Positions 35,311-43,782 of a DNA stretch of 64,000 nt are shown here, piece after piece; the stretch's first letter is position 1; each line of letters begins with the position of its first letter. Where the stretch lies: positions 46,841-110,840 of the forward strand of contig NZ_RHHT01000030.1 in NCBI RefSeq assembly GCF_003710985.1, given 5' to 3'. The position numbers were made by a program, and so were the translations under genes. Under the pieces are notes generated by a model that searched no databases, was not told where the DNA came from, and saw only the letters and a list, made by a program, of their open reading frames with translations. The stretch is from Brevibacillus panacihumi (GTDB lineage Bacteria > Bacillota > Bacilli > Brevibacillales > Brevibacillaceae).

Positions 35311-36993
35311 GTGATCCCGATGGTTCATTCAGCACTTCGCCATTTTTTCGAAGAATTGCCTGATTTTCCGTTTCCCTATGTTTGTTTGTATACAGAAGAA
35401 CTGTCTCTCGCGGCGTGGAAAGTGCGCCATGATTTGCTGCAGCAGGACATCAAGGAGCGACTGGAGGAGATTGAACAGGCGATTTCCGGGCGGGACAGCG
35501 CTGCAGCACCGTGCATGTACGCGGAACAGATGGAACTGGACGGCGAGCGCTTTTGGCTGGTCATTCACACGGGGGGAGAAGCGAGCATCGATTTCCGCCA
35601 TTGGCATCTGGTCTCGGTCTTGATCAGCACGCAATGGAAGGAAAAAAAGCTGGCGGCTGAAATGATGCTCCATAATCACTACCAGAAGCAGATCGTCGAG
35701 ACGATCTCGGAGGGCTTCATGGCGATCAACCGCAGCGGGGAAATCGTCTACGTGAACAAGCAAGGTGCCGACATTCTCGGGATTGCGCTGGGCGATACGA
35801 TTGGCAAGCATTTGTGCGACATCGTCGACTTCCAACCGGAGGTGTTGTCTGTCCTGGAAACAGGGAAGGGGTGGGTGAATAAAGAGTTTTTTATCACCAT
35901 GCCCAAAAAGGGGAAGCTGCATCTGATGAAATCGGCAATTCCCGTCTTCGATGAGCTGGGCAAAATCATCGGCGTAATCGATACCTTTCGCGAGATCAAA
36001 GCGATTCGCAACCTCGTCACCAGCATGGTGGGAGCCAAAGCCTTTTTCACCTTTGACGATATCATCACTCATTCCGCTAATGTACAAGAGCTGATCCGGC
36101 AATCGAGATGGGCAGCCCGCGAGGATACCAATATCCTGATCGAGGGGGAGAGCGGGACAGGAAAAGAACTGTTTGCCCACGCCATTCACAATGACAGCAG
36201 GCGGGCAAACGGGCCGTTCGTCGTGATCGACTGCTCCTCCATCCCCCGTGAGCTGGTGGAAAGCGAATTGTTCGGCTATGTAGACGGGGCTTTCACCGGA
36301 GCGCGGAAAGGGGGAAGGCCCGGCAAGTTTGAGCTGGCGAATGGCGGGACTGTTTTTCTCGACGAGATCGGCGAAATGCCGCTGGAGATACAGGCCAAGC
36401 TGCTGCGCGTGCTGCAAAGCCGATATGTCGTGCGGGTAGGCGGATACGAGCCGATCCCGATTGACGTGAGAATTATCGCGGCGACCAACCGGAATCTGGA
36501 GGAAGAAGTGGCCAAGCGCAACTTCCGCCTCGACCTCTACTATCGTTTGAATGTGGTCAATCTGAAGATTCCGCCACTGCGCGAGAGGGTGGAGGACATC
36601 CTGATGCTGGCGAATCATTTTATGCGCAAATTTGAGACAAGCAAGCCTGCTCCAGCCGCGCTTGCGCTTTCCCCGGCCGTACAAGACGGCTTGCAGCGCT
36701 ATTGGTGGCCGGGCAATATTCGGGAGCTGGAAAACATGATTGCCCGCGCCTGCGTTTTCGCCAAAGGGGACACGCTCGGGCCGGACTTGTTTCCAGACAA
36801 TCTGTTTGCCAGGGAAGCTCCCGTCCCAACCCGCCTGCATGAGCCTGTCCACAGTCTGGATGAGACGGAAAAGAATCAGATCAGGTCGGTGCTGCTGGAG
36901 GCAGACGGCAATAAAAGCACGGCAGCCAAAATGCTGGGAATCTCCAGAAGCACGCTGTATCAAAAGATGAAACGCTACGGTCTGACTGTATAG
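35311..36993 (+). CDS. PAS-domain sigma-54-dependent transcriptional activator (RocR-like)
   Basis: This 560-residue activator has an unassigned N-terminal domain (1-120), a PAS domain (about 125-235; '[20 protein letters not shown]'), an AAA+ domain (about 245-475) and a Fis-type HTH ('[20 protein letters not shown]'). The AAA+ domain is complete: Walker [18 protein letters not shown] in '[13 protein letters not shown]', Walker B '[12 protein letters not shown]', and arginine finger '[10 protein letters not shown]'. It should activate the operon starting at 37166, whose upstream region has a candidate -24/-12 site and repeated elements. GTG 35311 is favoured by SD spacing. Confidence 0.9.
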   Translation: MIPMVHSALRHFFEELPDFPFPYVCLYTEELSLAAWKVRHDLLQQDIKERLEEIEQAISGRDSAAAPCMYAEQMELDGERFWLVIHTGGEASIDFRHWHLVSVLISTQWKEKKLAAEMMLHNHYQKQIVETISEGFMAINRSGEIVYVNKQGADILGIALGDTIGKHLCDIVDFQPEVLSVLETGKGWVNKEFFITMPKKGKLHLMKSAIPVFDELGKIIGVIDTFREIKAIRNLVTSMVGAKAFFTFDDIITHSANVQELIRQSRWAAREDTNILIEGESGTGKELFAHAIHNDSRRANGPFVVIDCSSIPRELVESELFGYVDGAFTGARKGGRPGKFELANGGTVFLDEIGEMPLEIQAKLLRVLQSRYVVRVGGYEPIPIDVRIIAATNRNLEEEVAKRNFRLDLYYRLNVVNLKIPPLRERVEDILMLANHFMRKFETSKPAPAALALSPAVQDGLQRYWWPGNIRELENMIARACVFAKGDTLGPDLFPDNLFAREAPVPTRLHEPVHSLDETEKNQIRSVLLEADGNKSTAAKMLGISRSTLYQKMKRYGLTV

Positions 36994-36994
36994 A

Positions 36995-37045
36995 TTTCGT
37001 ACATTGTCCGAATTTCGCACACCATCACTGTACGTTTTTCGTACA
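36995..37045 (+). promoter_or_regulatory. Repeated enhancer-like sites for the sigma-54 activator
   Basis: Three copies of TTTCGNACA occur: TTTCGTACA at 36995-37003, TTTCGCACA at 37013-37021 and TTTCGTACA at 37037-37045. The last lies in a perfect palindrome TGTACG-TTTTT-CGTACA (37029-37045). They sit 60-110 bases upstream of the candidate sigma-54 promoter, where enhancer sites are expected. Confidence 0.6.
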
Positions 37046-37106
37046 AAATCCTCTGCTGTATGATGTAACTGTCCGATCAACCGACTCCACAAGCCAGTTC
37101 CTTCGA

Positions 37107-37123
37107 TTGGCACGAAATGTGTA
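37107..37123 (+). promoter_or_regulatory. Candidate sigma-54 promoter (-24/-12)
   Basis: TTGGCACGAAATGTGTA has the -24 GG within TTGGCAC and G-T at the -12 position after the required 10 bases (GG-N10-GT; consensus is GC). The -12 element is imperfect. A GTF-type activator gene directly upstream supports it. Confidence 0.5.
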
Positions 37124-37165
37124 ATGTGTAATCGGTGAATGGATCATGCAAAAGGAGTGAGGGTT

Positions 37166-37984
37166 TTGGAAAAATTGATCATCACGGTGGCGCCGACAGG
37201 AGCAGTCACGACGCGCAGGGATACGCCGTACCTGCCAATCACCCCCAAGGAAATCGCGGAGGAAGTGTATGCGTCCTGGAAAGCCGGGGCTTCGATTGCC
37301 CACATCCATGTGCGGGATCGGGACGGCAATCCTTCGATGGATTTTGAGACCTTCCGGGAAACCGTGGAGCGCATCAAAGAAAAATGCGACATCCTGATCA
37401 ACCTGACTTCTTCTGGAGGCTTGAATCTGCAGGAAGAAGAGCGCTTGAAGATCTGTGAATTAACCCCTGAATTCGCTTCGCTGGATGCCGGTTCGATGAA
37501 CTTCGGTCCGGGAGTTTTTCTCAATCCGCCCGATTTTCTGGAGCGGCTGGCTGAGAAGATGAACCAGTATCAGGTCAAGCCGGAGATCGAAATCTTCGAG
37601 ACCGGGATGATCAACAACGCGTTGATGCTGGCGAAAAAGGGACTGATCAAGCCGCCGTTTCACTTTCAATTTGTCCTGGGAGTTCCGGGAGGCATGCCCG
37701 CTACGGTGAAAAATCTGCTGCATCTGATCGAGACGATTCCGGCAGGCTCTACCTGGTCGACCATCGGGATCGGCAGGAACCAGCTTGCGATGAACACGGT
37801 CGGGATTCTCATGGGAGGCCATGTGCGTGTCGGCATGGAGGACAATGTCTATTACAAGCCGGGCGAGCTGGCAAAATCAAATGCCGAATTTGTTGACAGA
37901 ATTGTCAGACTATCGCATGAGCTGGGTCGTGAGATTGCCGGTGTAGAGGAAGCCAGGTCCATATTGGGACTGCGCAAAGAATGA
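37166..37984 (+). CDS. Beta-keto acid cleavage enzyme (BKACE, DUF849)
   Basis: This 272-residue TIM-barrel zinc enzyme condenses a beta-keto acid with acetyl-CoA and yields acetoacetate and a new acyl-CoA. BKACE landmarks are 'ITVAPTGAVTTR', the zinc HxH in 'IAHIHVRDRDG', 'TSSGG' and 'GSMNFG'. The start is TTG 37166, since AAAGGAG lies about 8 bases upstream and the protein then begins MEKLIITVAP. The family ranges over many keto acids, including 3-keto-5-aminohexanoate; the substrate is not determined. It heads an operon with a cyclase-family hydrolase and a symporter. Confidence 0.87.
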   Translation: MEKLIITVAPTGAVTTRRDTPYLPITPKEIAEEVYASWKAGASIAHIHVRDRDGNPSMDFETFRETVERIKEKCDILINLTSSGGLNLQEEERLKICELTPEFASLDAGSMNFGPGVFLNPPDFLERLAEKMNQYQVKPEIEIFETGMINNALMLAKKGLIKPPFHFQFVLGVPGGMPATVKNLLHLIETIPAGSTWSTIGIGRNQLAMNTVGILMGGHVRVGMEDNVYYKPGELAKSNAEFVDRIVRLSHELGREIAGVEEARSILGLRKE

Positions 37985-37995
37985 GGAGGGACGAT

Positions 37996-38760
37996 ATGAG
38001 AAACTTTCAGATCATTGACTTAAGCGTGCCGATCAGCGAAAAGGTAAAGGAGCCGCTGCCAGCCAAAATCGAGTACCTGCAGCATGAGCAGGGAGCGGTG
38101 CAGGCGGCTGGTCTGTTTGGACTGACTCCAGATGACTTTCCGGAAAAGAAGGCTTGGGCTGCGGAGAATGTGGCGCTGAGCACCCATACAGGGACACATG
38201 TAGATGCTCCCTGGCACTACTGGCCGACATCCGAGGGCAAACCTGCGCGCACGATCGACCAATTGCCGCTCGAATGGTTTTACGGGGACGGGGTATTGCT
38301 CGATTTTCATGACAAAGGAGCCGGTTATGAGCTGATGGCGGCGGATCTGCAGCAAAAGCTGGAGGAAATCGGCTATGTGCTAAAGCCCTACGATATCGTC
38401 CTGATTCGTACGGGGGCTGATCGCTACATCTACGAGGACGGATATTTCAACATGCATGCGGGCGTTTCGGCCGAGGCGACCAGCTGGCTGATCGACCAAG
38501 GCATCAAAGTGATGGGAACAGACGGGTGGGGCTGGGACATCCCGTTTTATCTGCAGGCGCAATCCTACAGGGAAAATCCGCGGGACGGCGTGCTGTGGGC
38601 CGCTCATTTTCTCGGCAGGGAAAAGGAGTACTGCCAGATTGAGAAGCTGGCAAATCTGGATCGCCTGCCGAGGCCGTTTGGCTTCAAAATCGCCGTGTTT
38701 CCCGTCAATATCGAAGGAGCCAGTGCTGGTTGGGCAAGACCTGTAGCCATTTTGGAATAA
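37996..38760 (+). CDS. Cyclase-family metal-dependent hydrolase (kynurenine formamidase-like fold)
   Basis: This 254-residue protein has the PF04199 metal motif 'THTGTHVDAPWHY' (HxGTHxDxPxH) and a second metal region in 'GTDGWGWDIPF'. Members include kynurenine formamidase, isatin hydrolase and other ring-opening amidases or lactonases. The 'TDGWGWD' segment differs from kynurenine formamidases I know. Next to BKACE it may open a ring to give a beta-keto acid. ATG 37996 has GAGGAGGG upstream. Confidence 0.78.
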   Translation: MRNFQIIDLSVPISEKVKEPLPAKIEYLQHEQGAVQAAGLFGLTPDDFPEKKAWAAENVALSTHTGTHVDAPWHYWPTSEGKPARTIDQLPLEWFYGDGVLLDFHDKGAGYELMAADLQQKLEEIGYVLKPYDIVLIRTGADRYIYEDGYFNMHAGVSAEATSWLIDQGIKVMGTDGWGWDIPFYLQAQSYRENPRDGVLWAAHFLGREKEYCQIEKLANLDRLPRPFGFKIAVFPVNIEGASAGWARPVAILE

Positions 38761-38776
38761 GCGGGGAGGGGAAATC

Positions 38777-40762
38777 ATGAGCTTCAACGTCGTCTTTTTT
38801 CTCTATCTGGCGGTCTTTTTCATCGTTCTCTTTTACGGAGGGTGGATCACGCGCAAATGGGTCAACAGCGCCAATGATTACTTGCTGGGGGGCAGGGAAG
38901 TCGGGCTGCTGATCAACGTGTTCGGGGTGGCGGCCATCGGCTTTGCCGGCACGATCATCACGCTGGGGCCGGGGCTCGCCATTACCAGCGGATTTTGGGG
39001 ATCATTCGGCTTCGGGATCGCGTACTTGTTCGGCGGATTGGCGTTGTACGGGATTTTTCTGGCTCCATACATTCGCCGCTGCGGGGCGCAGACCTTGCCG
39101 GAGTGGCTGGCGATGCGCTTCGATTCCCGCGTCCGCGTGCTGGTTACGATTGCCTCGATCCTGGGTTTGATCGGGATCATGGCGAACAACGTTGTATCCA
39201 TGGCTATCGTCGTCAATGGCTTTACAGGATGGTCTCTTGTCTGGACGCTTTCTGCCATTTTTCTATTGTTTTTGCTGTTTACTTATGTGGGCGGCTTTTG
39301 GGCGATTACGCTTACGGATTTCGTCCAGATGTGCATCGGTCTGATTGCACTCCCGCTCATGTTTATTGCCATCCTGTCCCAATTCGGCGGATTTGACTTC
39401 CTCAACACCCAGTGGTCGGGACCGTCCGGTTACTGGACACATGGCATCACCGGCGGCCAGCTACCGATCTTTTCGCTGCAGTACCCCAGCTTGCTTACGT
39501 TTATCATCCTGTTCGGCTGCTTTCTGGTCTGGGGCAACAATTACTACTGGCTGCGCGTCTCCTCGACCCGAAGCGAAAAGGTGGCGAAGCAATCCTTCAT
39601 CTACGCCGCTGTCCTGCTCGCCTTGGTTCCGTATCTCATTCTGGTCTTAACAGGGCTGTACGCCGGCGCTGCTTACCCGGACACCTTTGAACCAAAAGGG
39701 ACTGTCTCCCCGATGGCTGCATTCGGGGTTGTTTTGAAAGCGCTGCCAGTCGGCATTACGGCTTTCGCGTTGATCGGAGCCCTCGCTGCCTCGATCTCCA
39801 CGTCGACGACCGCACTGATCGGGGCGTCCAGTACGGCGGTGCGCGATCTGTATCAACGCTATGTCAAACCGGAGGCGACGCCACGGGAATTGACCACGCC
39901 TTCCAAGGTGATTACGATTCTTTTGGGACTGCTGGTCTGGGTTCTGTGCTTCTATCCGGGCGGTCCCTTGTATCTGTTCGCATTTGCAACCGCATGGCTG
40001 GGACCGCCGTCCGTCCTGGTGCTGCTGGGCATCTGGTGGAGGAGAACCACCAAGCAGGGAGCCTTTATCGGGGCGATTGCAGGCATTGGGGTGACGGCAC
40101 TCTTTACGCTGCTCGAACTGCTGCAAGTATTTGTCATTGGGACGTATACGCATGTCGGCGTCGTGGGACTGGTTGTCACGCTGGTCTGCACCATCGCGGT
40201 CAGCCTGATGACCAAGCCCCAGTACTACGGGCAGAAGGATTGGAGATTGGACGGCTCGCCTGACTCTAGCGTTCCATCTGTCACAAAGGAGGAACAAGAG
40301 GTGCTGAGTCTGATCCATTCCGGCTACAACACGATGGCCGAGATCACCGACATGCTCGGAAAAGACTCGACGGTCAGCAACCGCCTCATCGAAACGCTGG
40401 ATCAAAAGCGGCTTGTCTTCCGTGAAAGCTATGTCGGACCCGGTTTTTACACATTCCGTTTGGGAGAGGAAGCGAAAAAGCTGGTGGATGAGGGGCTCCT
40501 GGTGATTCGCTCGGAGAGGGGCATGGTCAGCAAGGAAGATCTCGTCATTCTGCAAAAGGTAGGGGCTGGCAGCCAACAGCTCCATGAGTACATCCAGAAG
40601 CAGGAGCTGGATTCCCTCAAAATATCCGTGATTGTCGCCAAGCTGATCAGGCAGGGCTACGTGAACGAGGGGGGCTTGTGGCGGCGGAAAATGGAAATTA
40701 CTTCAAGTGGGCGGCGATTGCTGCAGGCACATGCCGCCCTGCTTCAAGAAAAAGGAGCGTAG
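38777..40762 (+). CDS. Sodium:solute symporter fused to two winged-helix-like domains
   Basis: This 661-residue protein has an SSS transporter core (about 1-480, 13 helices; landmarks 'SANDYLLGGREVG', 'GAGTIITLG'-like segment and 'AASISTSTTALIGASST'). SSS proteins usually end near residue 480-520. Here a soluble cytoplasmic region of about 170 residues follows, and it reads as two winged-helix folds in tandem: about 500-570 ('EEQEVLSLIHSGYNTMAEIT', 'STVSNRLIETLDQKRLV', then a wing ending in 'FRLGEEAKKL') and about 585-655 ('LVILQKVGAGSQQLHEYIQK', 'LKISVIVAKLIRQGYV', 'RRKMEITSSGRRLL'). The frame is continuous, so the fusion is real in this sequence. It could tie transport to regulation, or the domains may bind protein. 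Confidence 0.8.
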   Translation: MSFNVVFFLYLAVFFIVLFYGGWITRKWVNSANDYLLGGREVGLLINVFGVAAIGFAGTIITLGPGLAITSGFWGSFGFGIAYLFGGLALYGIFLAPYIRRCGAQTLPEWLAMRFDSRVRVLVTIASILGLIGIMANNVVSMAIVVNGFTGWSLVWTLSAIFLLFLLFTYVGGFWAITLTDFVQMCIGLIALPLMFIAILSQFGGFDFLNTQWSGPSGYWTHGITGGQLPIFSLQYPSLLTFIILFGCFLVWGNNYYWLRVSSTRSEKVAKQSFIYAAVLLALVPYLILVLTGLYAGAAYPDTFEPKGTVSPMAAFGVVLKALPVGITAFALIGALAASISTSTTALIGASSTAVRDLYQRYVKPEATPRELTTPSKVITILLGLLVWVLCFYPGGPLYLFAFATAWLGPPSVLVLLGIWWRRTTKQGAFIGAIAGIGVTALFTLLELLQVFVIGTYTHVGVVGLVVTLVCTIAVSLMTKPQYYGQKDWRLDGSPDSSVPSVTKEEQEVLSLIHSGYNTMAEITDMLGKDSTVSNRLIETLDQKRLVFRESYVGPGFYTFRLGEEAKKLVDEGLLVIRSERGMVSKEDLVILQKVGAGSQQLHEYIQKQELDSLKISVIVAKLIRQGYVNEGGLWRRKMEITSSGRRLLQAHAALLQEKGA

Positions 40763-40768
40763 CATAAA

Positions 40769-40800
40769 GGAGGGGCCCTGTCGAACACAGGGCCCCTCCC
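40769..40800. terminator. Bidirectional terminator between symporter and Crp/Fnr genes
   Basis: GGAGGGGCCCTGT and ACAGGGCCCCTCC form a perfect 13-base GC-rich stem with loop CGAAC between two convergent genes. No long T-run follows. Confidence 0.8.
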
Positions 40801-40801
40801 T

Positions 40802-41443
40802 TCAATCCACCGAAGGAATCACAATATCATCATTCAATATGGCGCGCAGCCGATTCAGATCATTGATTTGAATAGACCGGTTGGACACGGTGACGATCTC
40901 TTTTTTCTCCCATTGCTGCAGGATCTTGTACACCGTAATGCGCGATGTGCCGATGTAGTTGGACAATGAAATCTGGTTGATGGCGATGTTCGTATCCTTG
41001 TTTTTGTTGTAGAGCTTGAGCAGGAAAAAGGCGAGCTTTTGCTCGAACGAACGATTCTCTTGCGCTACAATTTCGGCCAGCAGGCGTTCTTTGCGGATCA
41101 GGGATTGCAGAAAAATATCGATGGCGGATGGATGTTCCTTGCAGATCTGTTGAAATACCTCATTGGAAAAATAAAAGAGGGTGGATGGCTTCATCACATA
41201 AGCCGTGGAAAAGTACGGCTCTTTTTTTATGCCTGCTTCTCCAAAAAGCTCACCGGGAGTCACGATGTCAATGATTCGTTCATCCCCTTTGAAAGAGGTT
41301 AATTGAATCTTTACCTCGCCATCTTCCAGGTAGTAAAAGCCGTTCCCGATCTCGCCCTGATGAAACAAGATGGTTTTTGGCGGATAGGTCTTTTTCAATC
41401 CTCTCGCCAGGTAAGGCTTCCAGGCATATTTGTGCTTGGACAT
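40802..41443 (-). CDS. Crp/Fnr-family transcriptional regulator
   Basis: This 213-residue regulator has a cyclic-nucleotide-binding-type beta-roll (about 15-130; 'LFHQGEIGNGFYYLEDGEVKI', landmark GFYYLEDGEV) and an HTH with 'ISLSNYIGTSRITVYKILQQW'. Only one cysteine is seen, so an Fnr-type 4Fe-4S cluster is unlikely. It is divergent from the ferredoxin-oxidoreductase operon and probably controls it. It is a clear paralogue of the regulator at 53037 (shared SRITVYK/TRITVYK recognition helix). Confidence 0.87.
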   Translation of the reverse strand: MSKHKYAWKPYLARGLKKTYPPKTILFHQGEIGNGFYYLEDGEVKIQLTSFKGDERIIDIVTPGELFGEAGIKKEPYFSTAYVMKPSTLFYFSNEVFQQICKEHPSAIDIFLQSLIRKERLLAEIVAQENRSFEQKLAFFLLKLYNKNKDTNIAINQISLSNYIGTSRITVYKILQQWEKKEIVTVSNRSIQINDLNRLRAILNDDIVIPSVD

Positions 41444-41603
41444 CGCGATCCCCCTTTTCTGTTATCAGAATTGTCCGTCCGTTCTCATATGTAATCAAAT
41501 CATAAAAGGAACGGGTGTTATTGTAAAGAAGAGTTCGCGTCCGGCCATTTTTTCGGGGATGTCGAATGTTCAGCTTTCTTGGCAAAGTGTAAAATGCTTA
41601 GCA

Positions 41604-41621
41604 TACTGAATTTTTCAAATA
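41604..41621 (+). promoter_or_regulatory. Candidate operator of the oxidoreductase operon
   Basis: TACTGAATTTTTCAAATA is an imperfect palindrome (TGAA...TTCA core). Its reverse complement TATTTGAAAAATTCAGTA differs in only two of 18 bases from TATTTGGAATATTCAGTA at 45975-45992, upstream of the NCS1 permease. A Crp/Fnr gene is adjacent. Confidence 0.6.
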
Positions 41622-41668
41622 ATCTATTATAGGAGAAGGAAAGCAACCATGAGAAGGAGGTGAAGAAG

Positions 41669-42244
41669 ATGAAACAAATTCGATTTCACGGTCGCGGCGG
41701 GCAAGGCGCTGTTATGGCATCTGAGCTGTTATGCCATGCCCTTGTCCATGAGGGCAACTACGGGCAGTCTATTCCGGCATACGGTTTTGAACGCCGCGGC
41801 GCACCGCTTGAAGCGTTTGTCAAATTGGACAGCAAGCCGATCCGGGAAAGGACGCAGGTATATGAGCCGGATGGAATCATCGTTCTTGATTCCTCGCTGA
41901 TCGCACAGCTTCCCGTTTTTAACGGCATACAAGCGAATGGATTTGCGATTCTGAACACCCGCAAGAAGATGACCTTGGAGGATATTCCCGAGCAGGTAGA
42001 AACCTTGGCGATCGTTGATGCCAACCGCATCGCATTGGACGTATTCAATGCCCCGATTACCAACACCATTTTGTTGGGAGCGTTTTCACAGGCGACCAAG
42101 CTGGTGTCCCTGCAGTCCTTATCCGAATGCATAGAGAACTATTTTCCCAAGAAAATCGTAGAAAAAAACCTGGTGGCCGTCGCCCGTGGATATAACGAAG
42201 TGCAGGTTGTTACCCGGAGCGGTCAGATACGGAAGGCGGAGTGA
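41669..42244 (+). CDS. 2-oxoacid:ferredoxin oxidoreductase, gamma subunit
   Basis: This 191-residue subunit starts with 'IRFHGRGGQGAVMASELL', the classic PorG/KorC signature. ATG 41669 follows AGAAGGAGGTGA. It is the first of four adjacent subunit genes (gamma, delta, alpha, beta), the arrangement of four-subunit pyruvate/valerate and phenylglyoxylate-type enzymes. These enzymes oxidatively decarboxylate a 2-oxo acid with CoA and reduce ferredoxin. The substrate is discussed under the beta subunit. Confidence 0.9.
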   Translation: MKQIRFHGRGGQGAVMASELLCHALVHEGNYGQSIPAYGFERRGAPLEAFVKLDSKPIRERTQVYEPDGIIVLDSSLIAQLPVFNGIQANGFAILNTRKKMTLEDIPEQVETLAIVDANRIALDVFNAPITNTILLGAFSQATKLVSLQSLSECIENYFPKKIVEKNLVAVARGYNEVQVVTRSGQIRKAE

Positions 42245-42250
42245 GAAGAG

Positions 42251-42547
42251 ATGAGCGATACAAAAGTGCCTGACAAGTTGTATCAACTCACTGGCGATAA
42301 CGTGGCTTCCGTCGGGAAAGGTCTGTACGTGGTCAACACCGGTCTTTGGCGGTATCAGCGGCCGGTTACAGATCCGGATCTTTGCAAGCGCTGTTCCGCT
42401 TGTTACATGTACTGTCCCGTCGGCTGCAAGGTCGAGTTGAACACGCATTACGATACCAATCTTGATTGGTGCAAAGGATGCGGCATTTGTGCCGAGGTTT
42501 GTCCTGCCAATGCGATCACGATGTTTGAAGAGGTAGGTGAGGAATAG
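42251..42547 (+). CDS. 2-oxoacid:ferredoxin oxidoreductase, delta (2x4Fe-4S) subunit
   Basis: This 98-residue ferredoxin-like subunit carries two complete 4Fe-4S motifs: 'CKRCSACYMYCPVGC' and 'CKGCGICAEVCPANA'. It passes electrons from the TPP site to an external ferredoxin. Its stop codon TAG shares one base with the GTG start of the alpha subunit gene, so the genes are translationally coupled. Confidence 0.92.
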   Translation: MSDTKVPDKLYQLTGDNVASVGKGLYVVNTGLWRYQRPVTDPDLCKRCSACYMYCPVGCKVELNTHYDTNLDWCKGCGICAEVCPANAITMFEEVGEE

Positions 42548-43782
42548 TGGGCAAAATTGACGTTTTAAATGGAAACAAGGCGGCGGCCTGGGGAGCAAAG
42601 CTGGCACGGGTCTCCTTGCTGGCTGCGTATCCGATCACGCCGCAGACGCCGCTCGTCGAGTATCTGGCCACCTTTGTGGCAGAAGGCGAAATCGATGCAG
42701 ACCTGGTCGAAGTGGAGAGCGAGCATACGGCGCTGAGCGTGCTGCAGGGCGGCGTATTCGCGGGTGCGCGCACATTCACCGGAACGAGCTCCCAAGGCTT
42801 GGCCTTGATGTATGAGCCGTACATCCGCACCAGTACCATGCGTCTGCCGATCGTGATGGCCTTGGTGACGCGCGAGGTCATCTCGCCGCAAACGGTATGG
42901 GGAGGTCAGCAGGATGCGGTTACGGTACGGGAGGCAGGCTGGATTCAGATCTGGTGTGAGAGCAACCAGGAGGTTCTCGACACGGTCGTGCAGGCCTACA
43001 AGATTGCCGAAAACAAGGGCGTGCTGCTTCCTGTAAACGTTTGCTACGACGGCTTCTCCCTCTCGCATATGGCTGAGCGGGTGGATATCCCCGAGCAGGA
43101 AAAGGTGGACAGTTTCCTGCCAAAACCCGATATCACGCATGTGAAGCTTGATCCCGCCAATCCCATGTCCGTCGATCCGCTGACGGCTGGACCGATGCTG
43201 ACCGAATATCGGCACAAGCAGGTTACGGCGATGAATAATGCCAAGAAAGTGATCGAAGAGGTGCGGCAGGAATGGTTCCAGCTGTTCGGTCGCGACCACG
43301 GCGGCATGGTGGACGTGTACCGCATGGAGGATGCGGAGATTGCCATCGTCTGCATGGGCAGTCCGGCGGGTACGGCGCGCGTGGCGATTGATGAAATGCG
43401 CGACCACGGGATCAAGGTAGGGATGGTAAGGATCCGCGTCCTGCGGCCGTTCCCTGTGGAAGAGATGAAGACGCTTCTATCCGGCGTCAAGGCGATCGGC
43501 ACCATCGACCGCAACGTCTCCTTTGCAGCAGGATACGGCACCAGCTACCTGGAGCTGCTGACAGCGTTTGGCGGCAAGCCGATGCCACCGATGATTGATT
43601 TTATCGGCGGATTGGGCGGCTCAGATGTTACGCTGGAACAGATCAAGCAGGCCATTGTGCTTACGCAGTATGTTGCCAATGGCGGAGAGTACAGAAGTGT
43701 CACCTGGTTTGGGCTGGATGAAGTCGACATCGAGTCATTGTTCGAAGATTCCGAACAAGAGACGAAGGAGGGAATCGTGTAA
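42547..43782 (+). CDS. 2-oxoacid:ferredoxin oxidoreductase, alpha subunit
   Basis: This 411-residue subunit has the pyrimidine-binding PorA fold: 'AAYPITPQTPLVEYLA', 'VEVESEHTALSVLQGG' and 'TFTGTSSQGLALMYE'. The GTG start follows GAGGTGAGG. The end overlaps the beta gene (TAATGG). The segments are more like aryl- and branched-chain-specific enzymes than like the single-chain pyruvate enzyme of enterics, but I cannot settle the subclass by reading. Confidence 0.9.
   Translation: MGKIDVLNGNKAAAWGAKLARVSLLAAYPITPQTPLVEYLATFVAEGEIDADLVEVESEHTALSVLQGGVFAGARTFTGTSSQGLALMYEPYIRTSTMRLPIVMALVTREVISPQTVWGGQQDAVTVREAGWIQIWCESNQEVLDTVVQAYKIAENKGVLLPVNVCYDGFSLSHMAERVDIPEQEKVDSFLPKPDITHVKLDPANPMSVDPLTAGPMLTEYRHKQVTAMNNAKKVIEEVRQEWFQLFGRDHGGMVDVYRMEDAEIAIVCMGSPAGTARVAIDEMRDHGIKVGMVRIRVLRPFPVEEMKTLLSGVKAIGTIDRNVSFAAGYGTSYLELLTAFGGKPMPPMIDFIGGLGGSDVTLEQIKQAIVLTQYVANGGEYRSVTWFGLDEVDIESLFEDSEQETKEGIV

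Noticed and set aside
35329..37113. 594-codon minus-strand open frame opposite the sigma-54 activator
   Set aside because: The plus strand has intact AAA+, PAS and Fis motifs. The reverse frame has no family features.
41463..41603. Classical Crp site TGTGA-N6-TCACA upstream of the oxidoreductase
   Set aside because: No such site was found; the only convincing palindrome is the TGAA/TTCA element reported.
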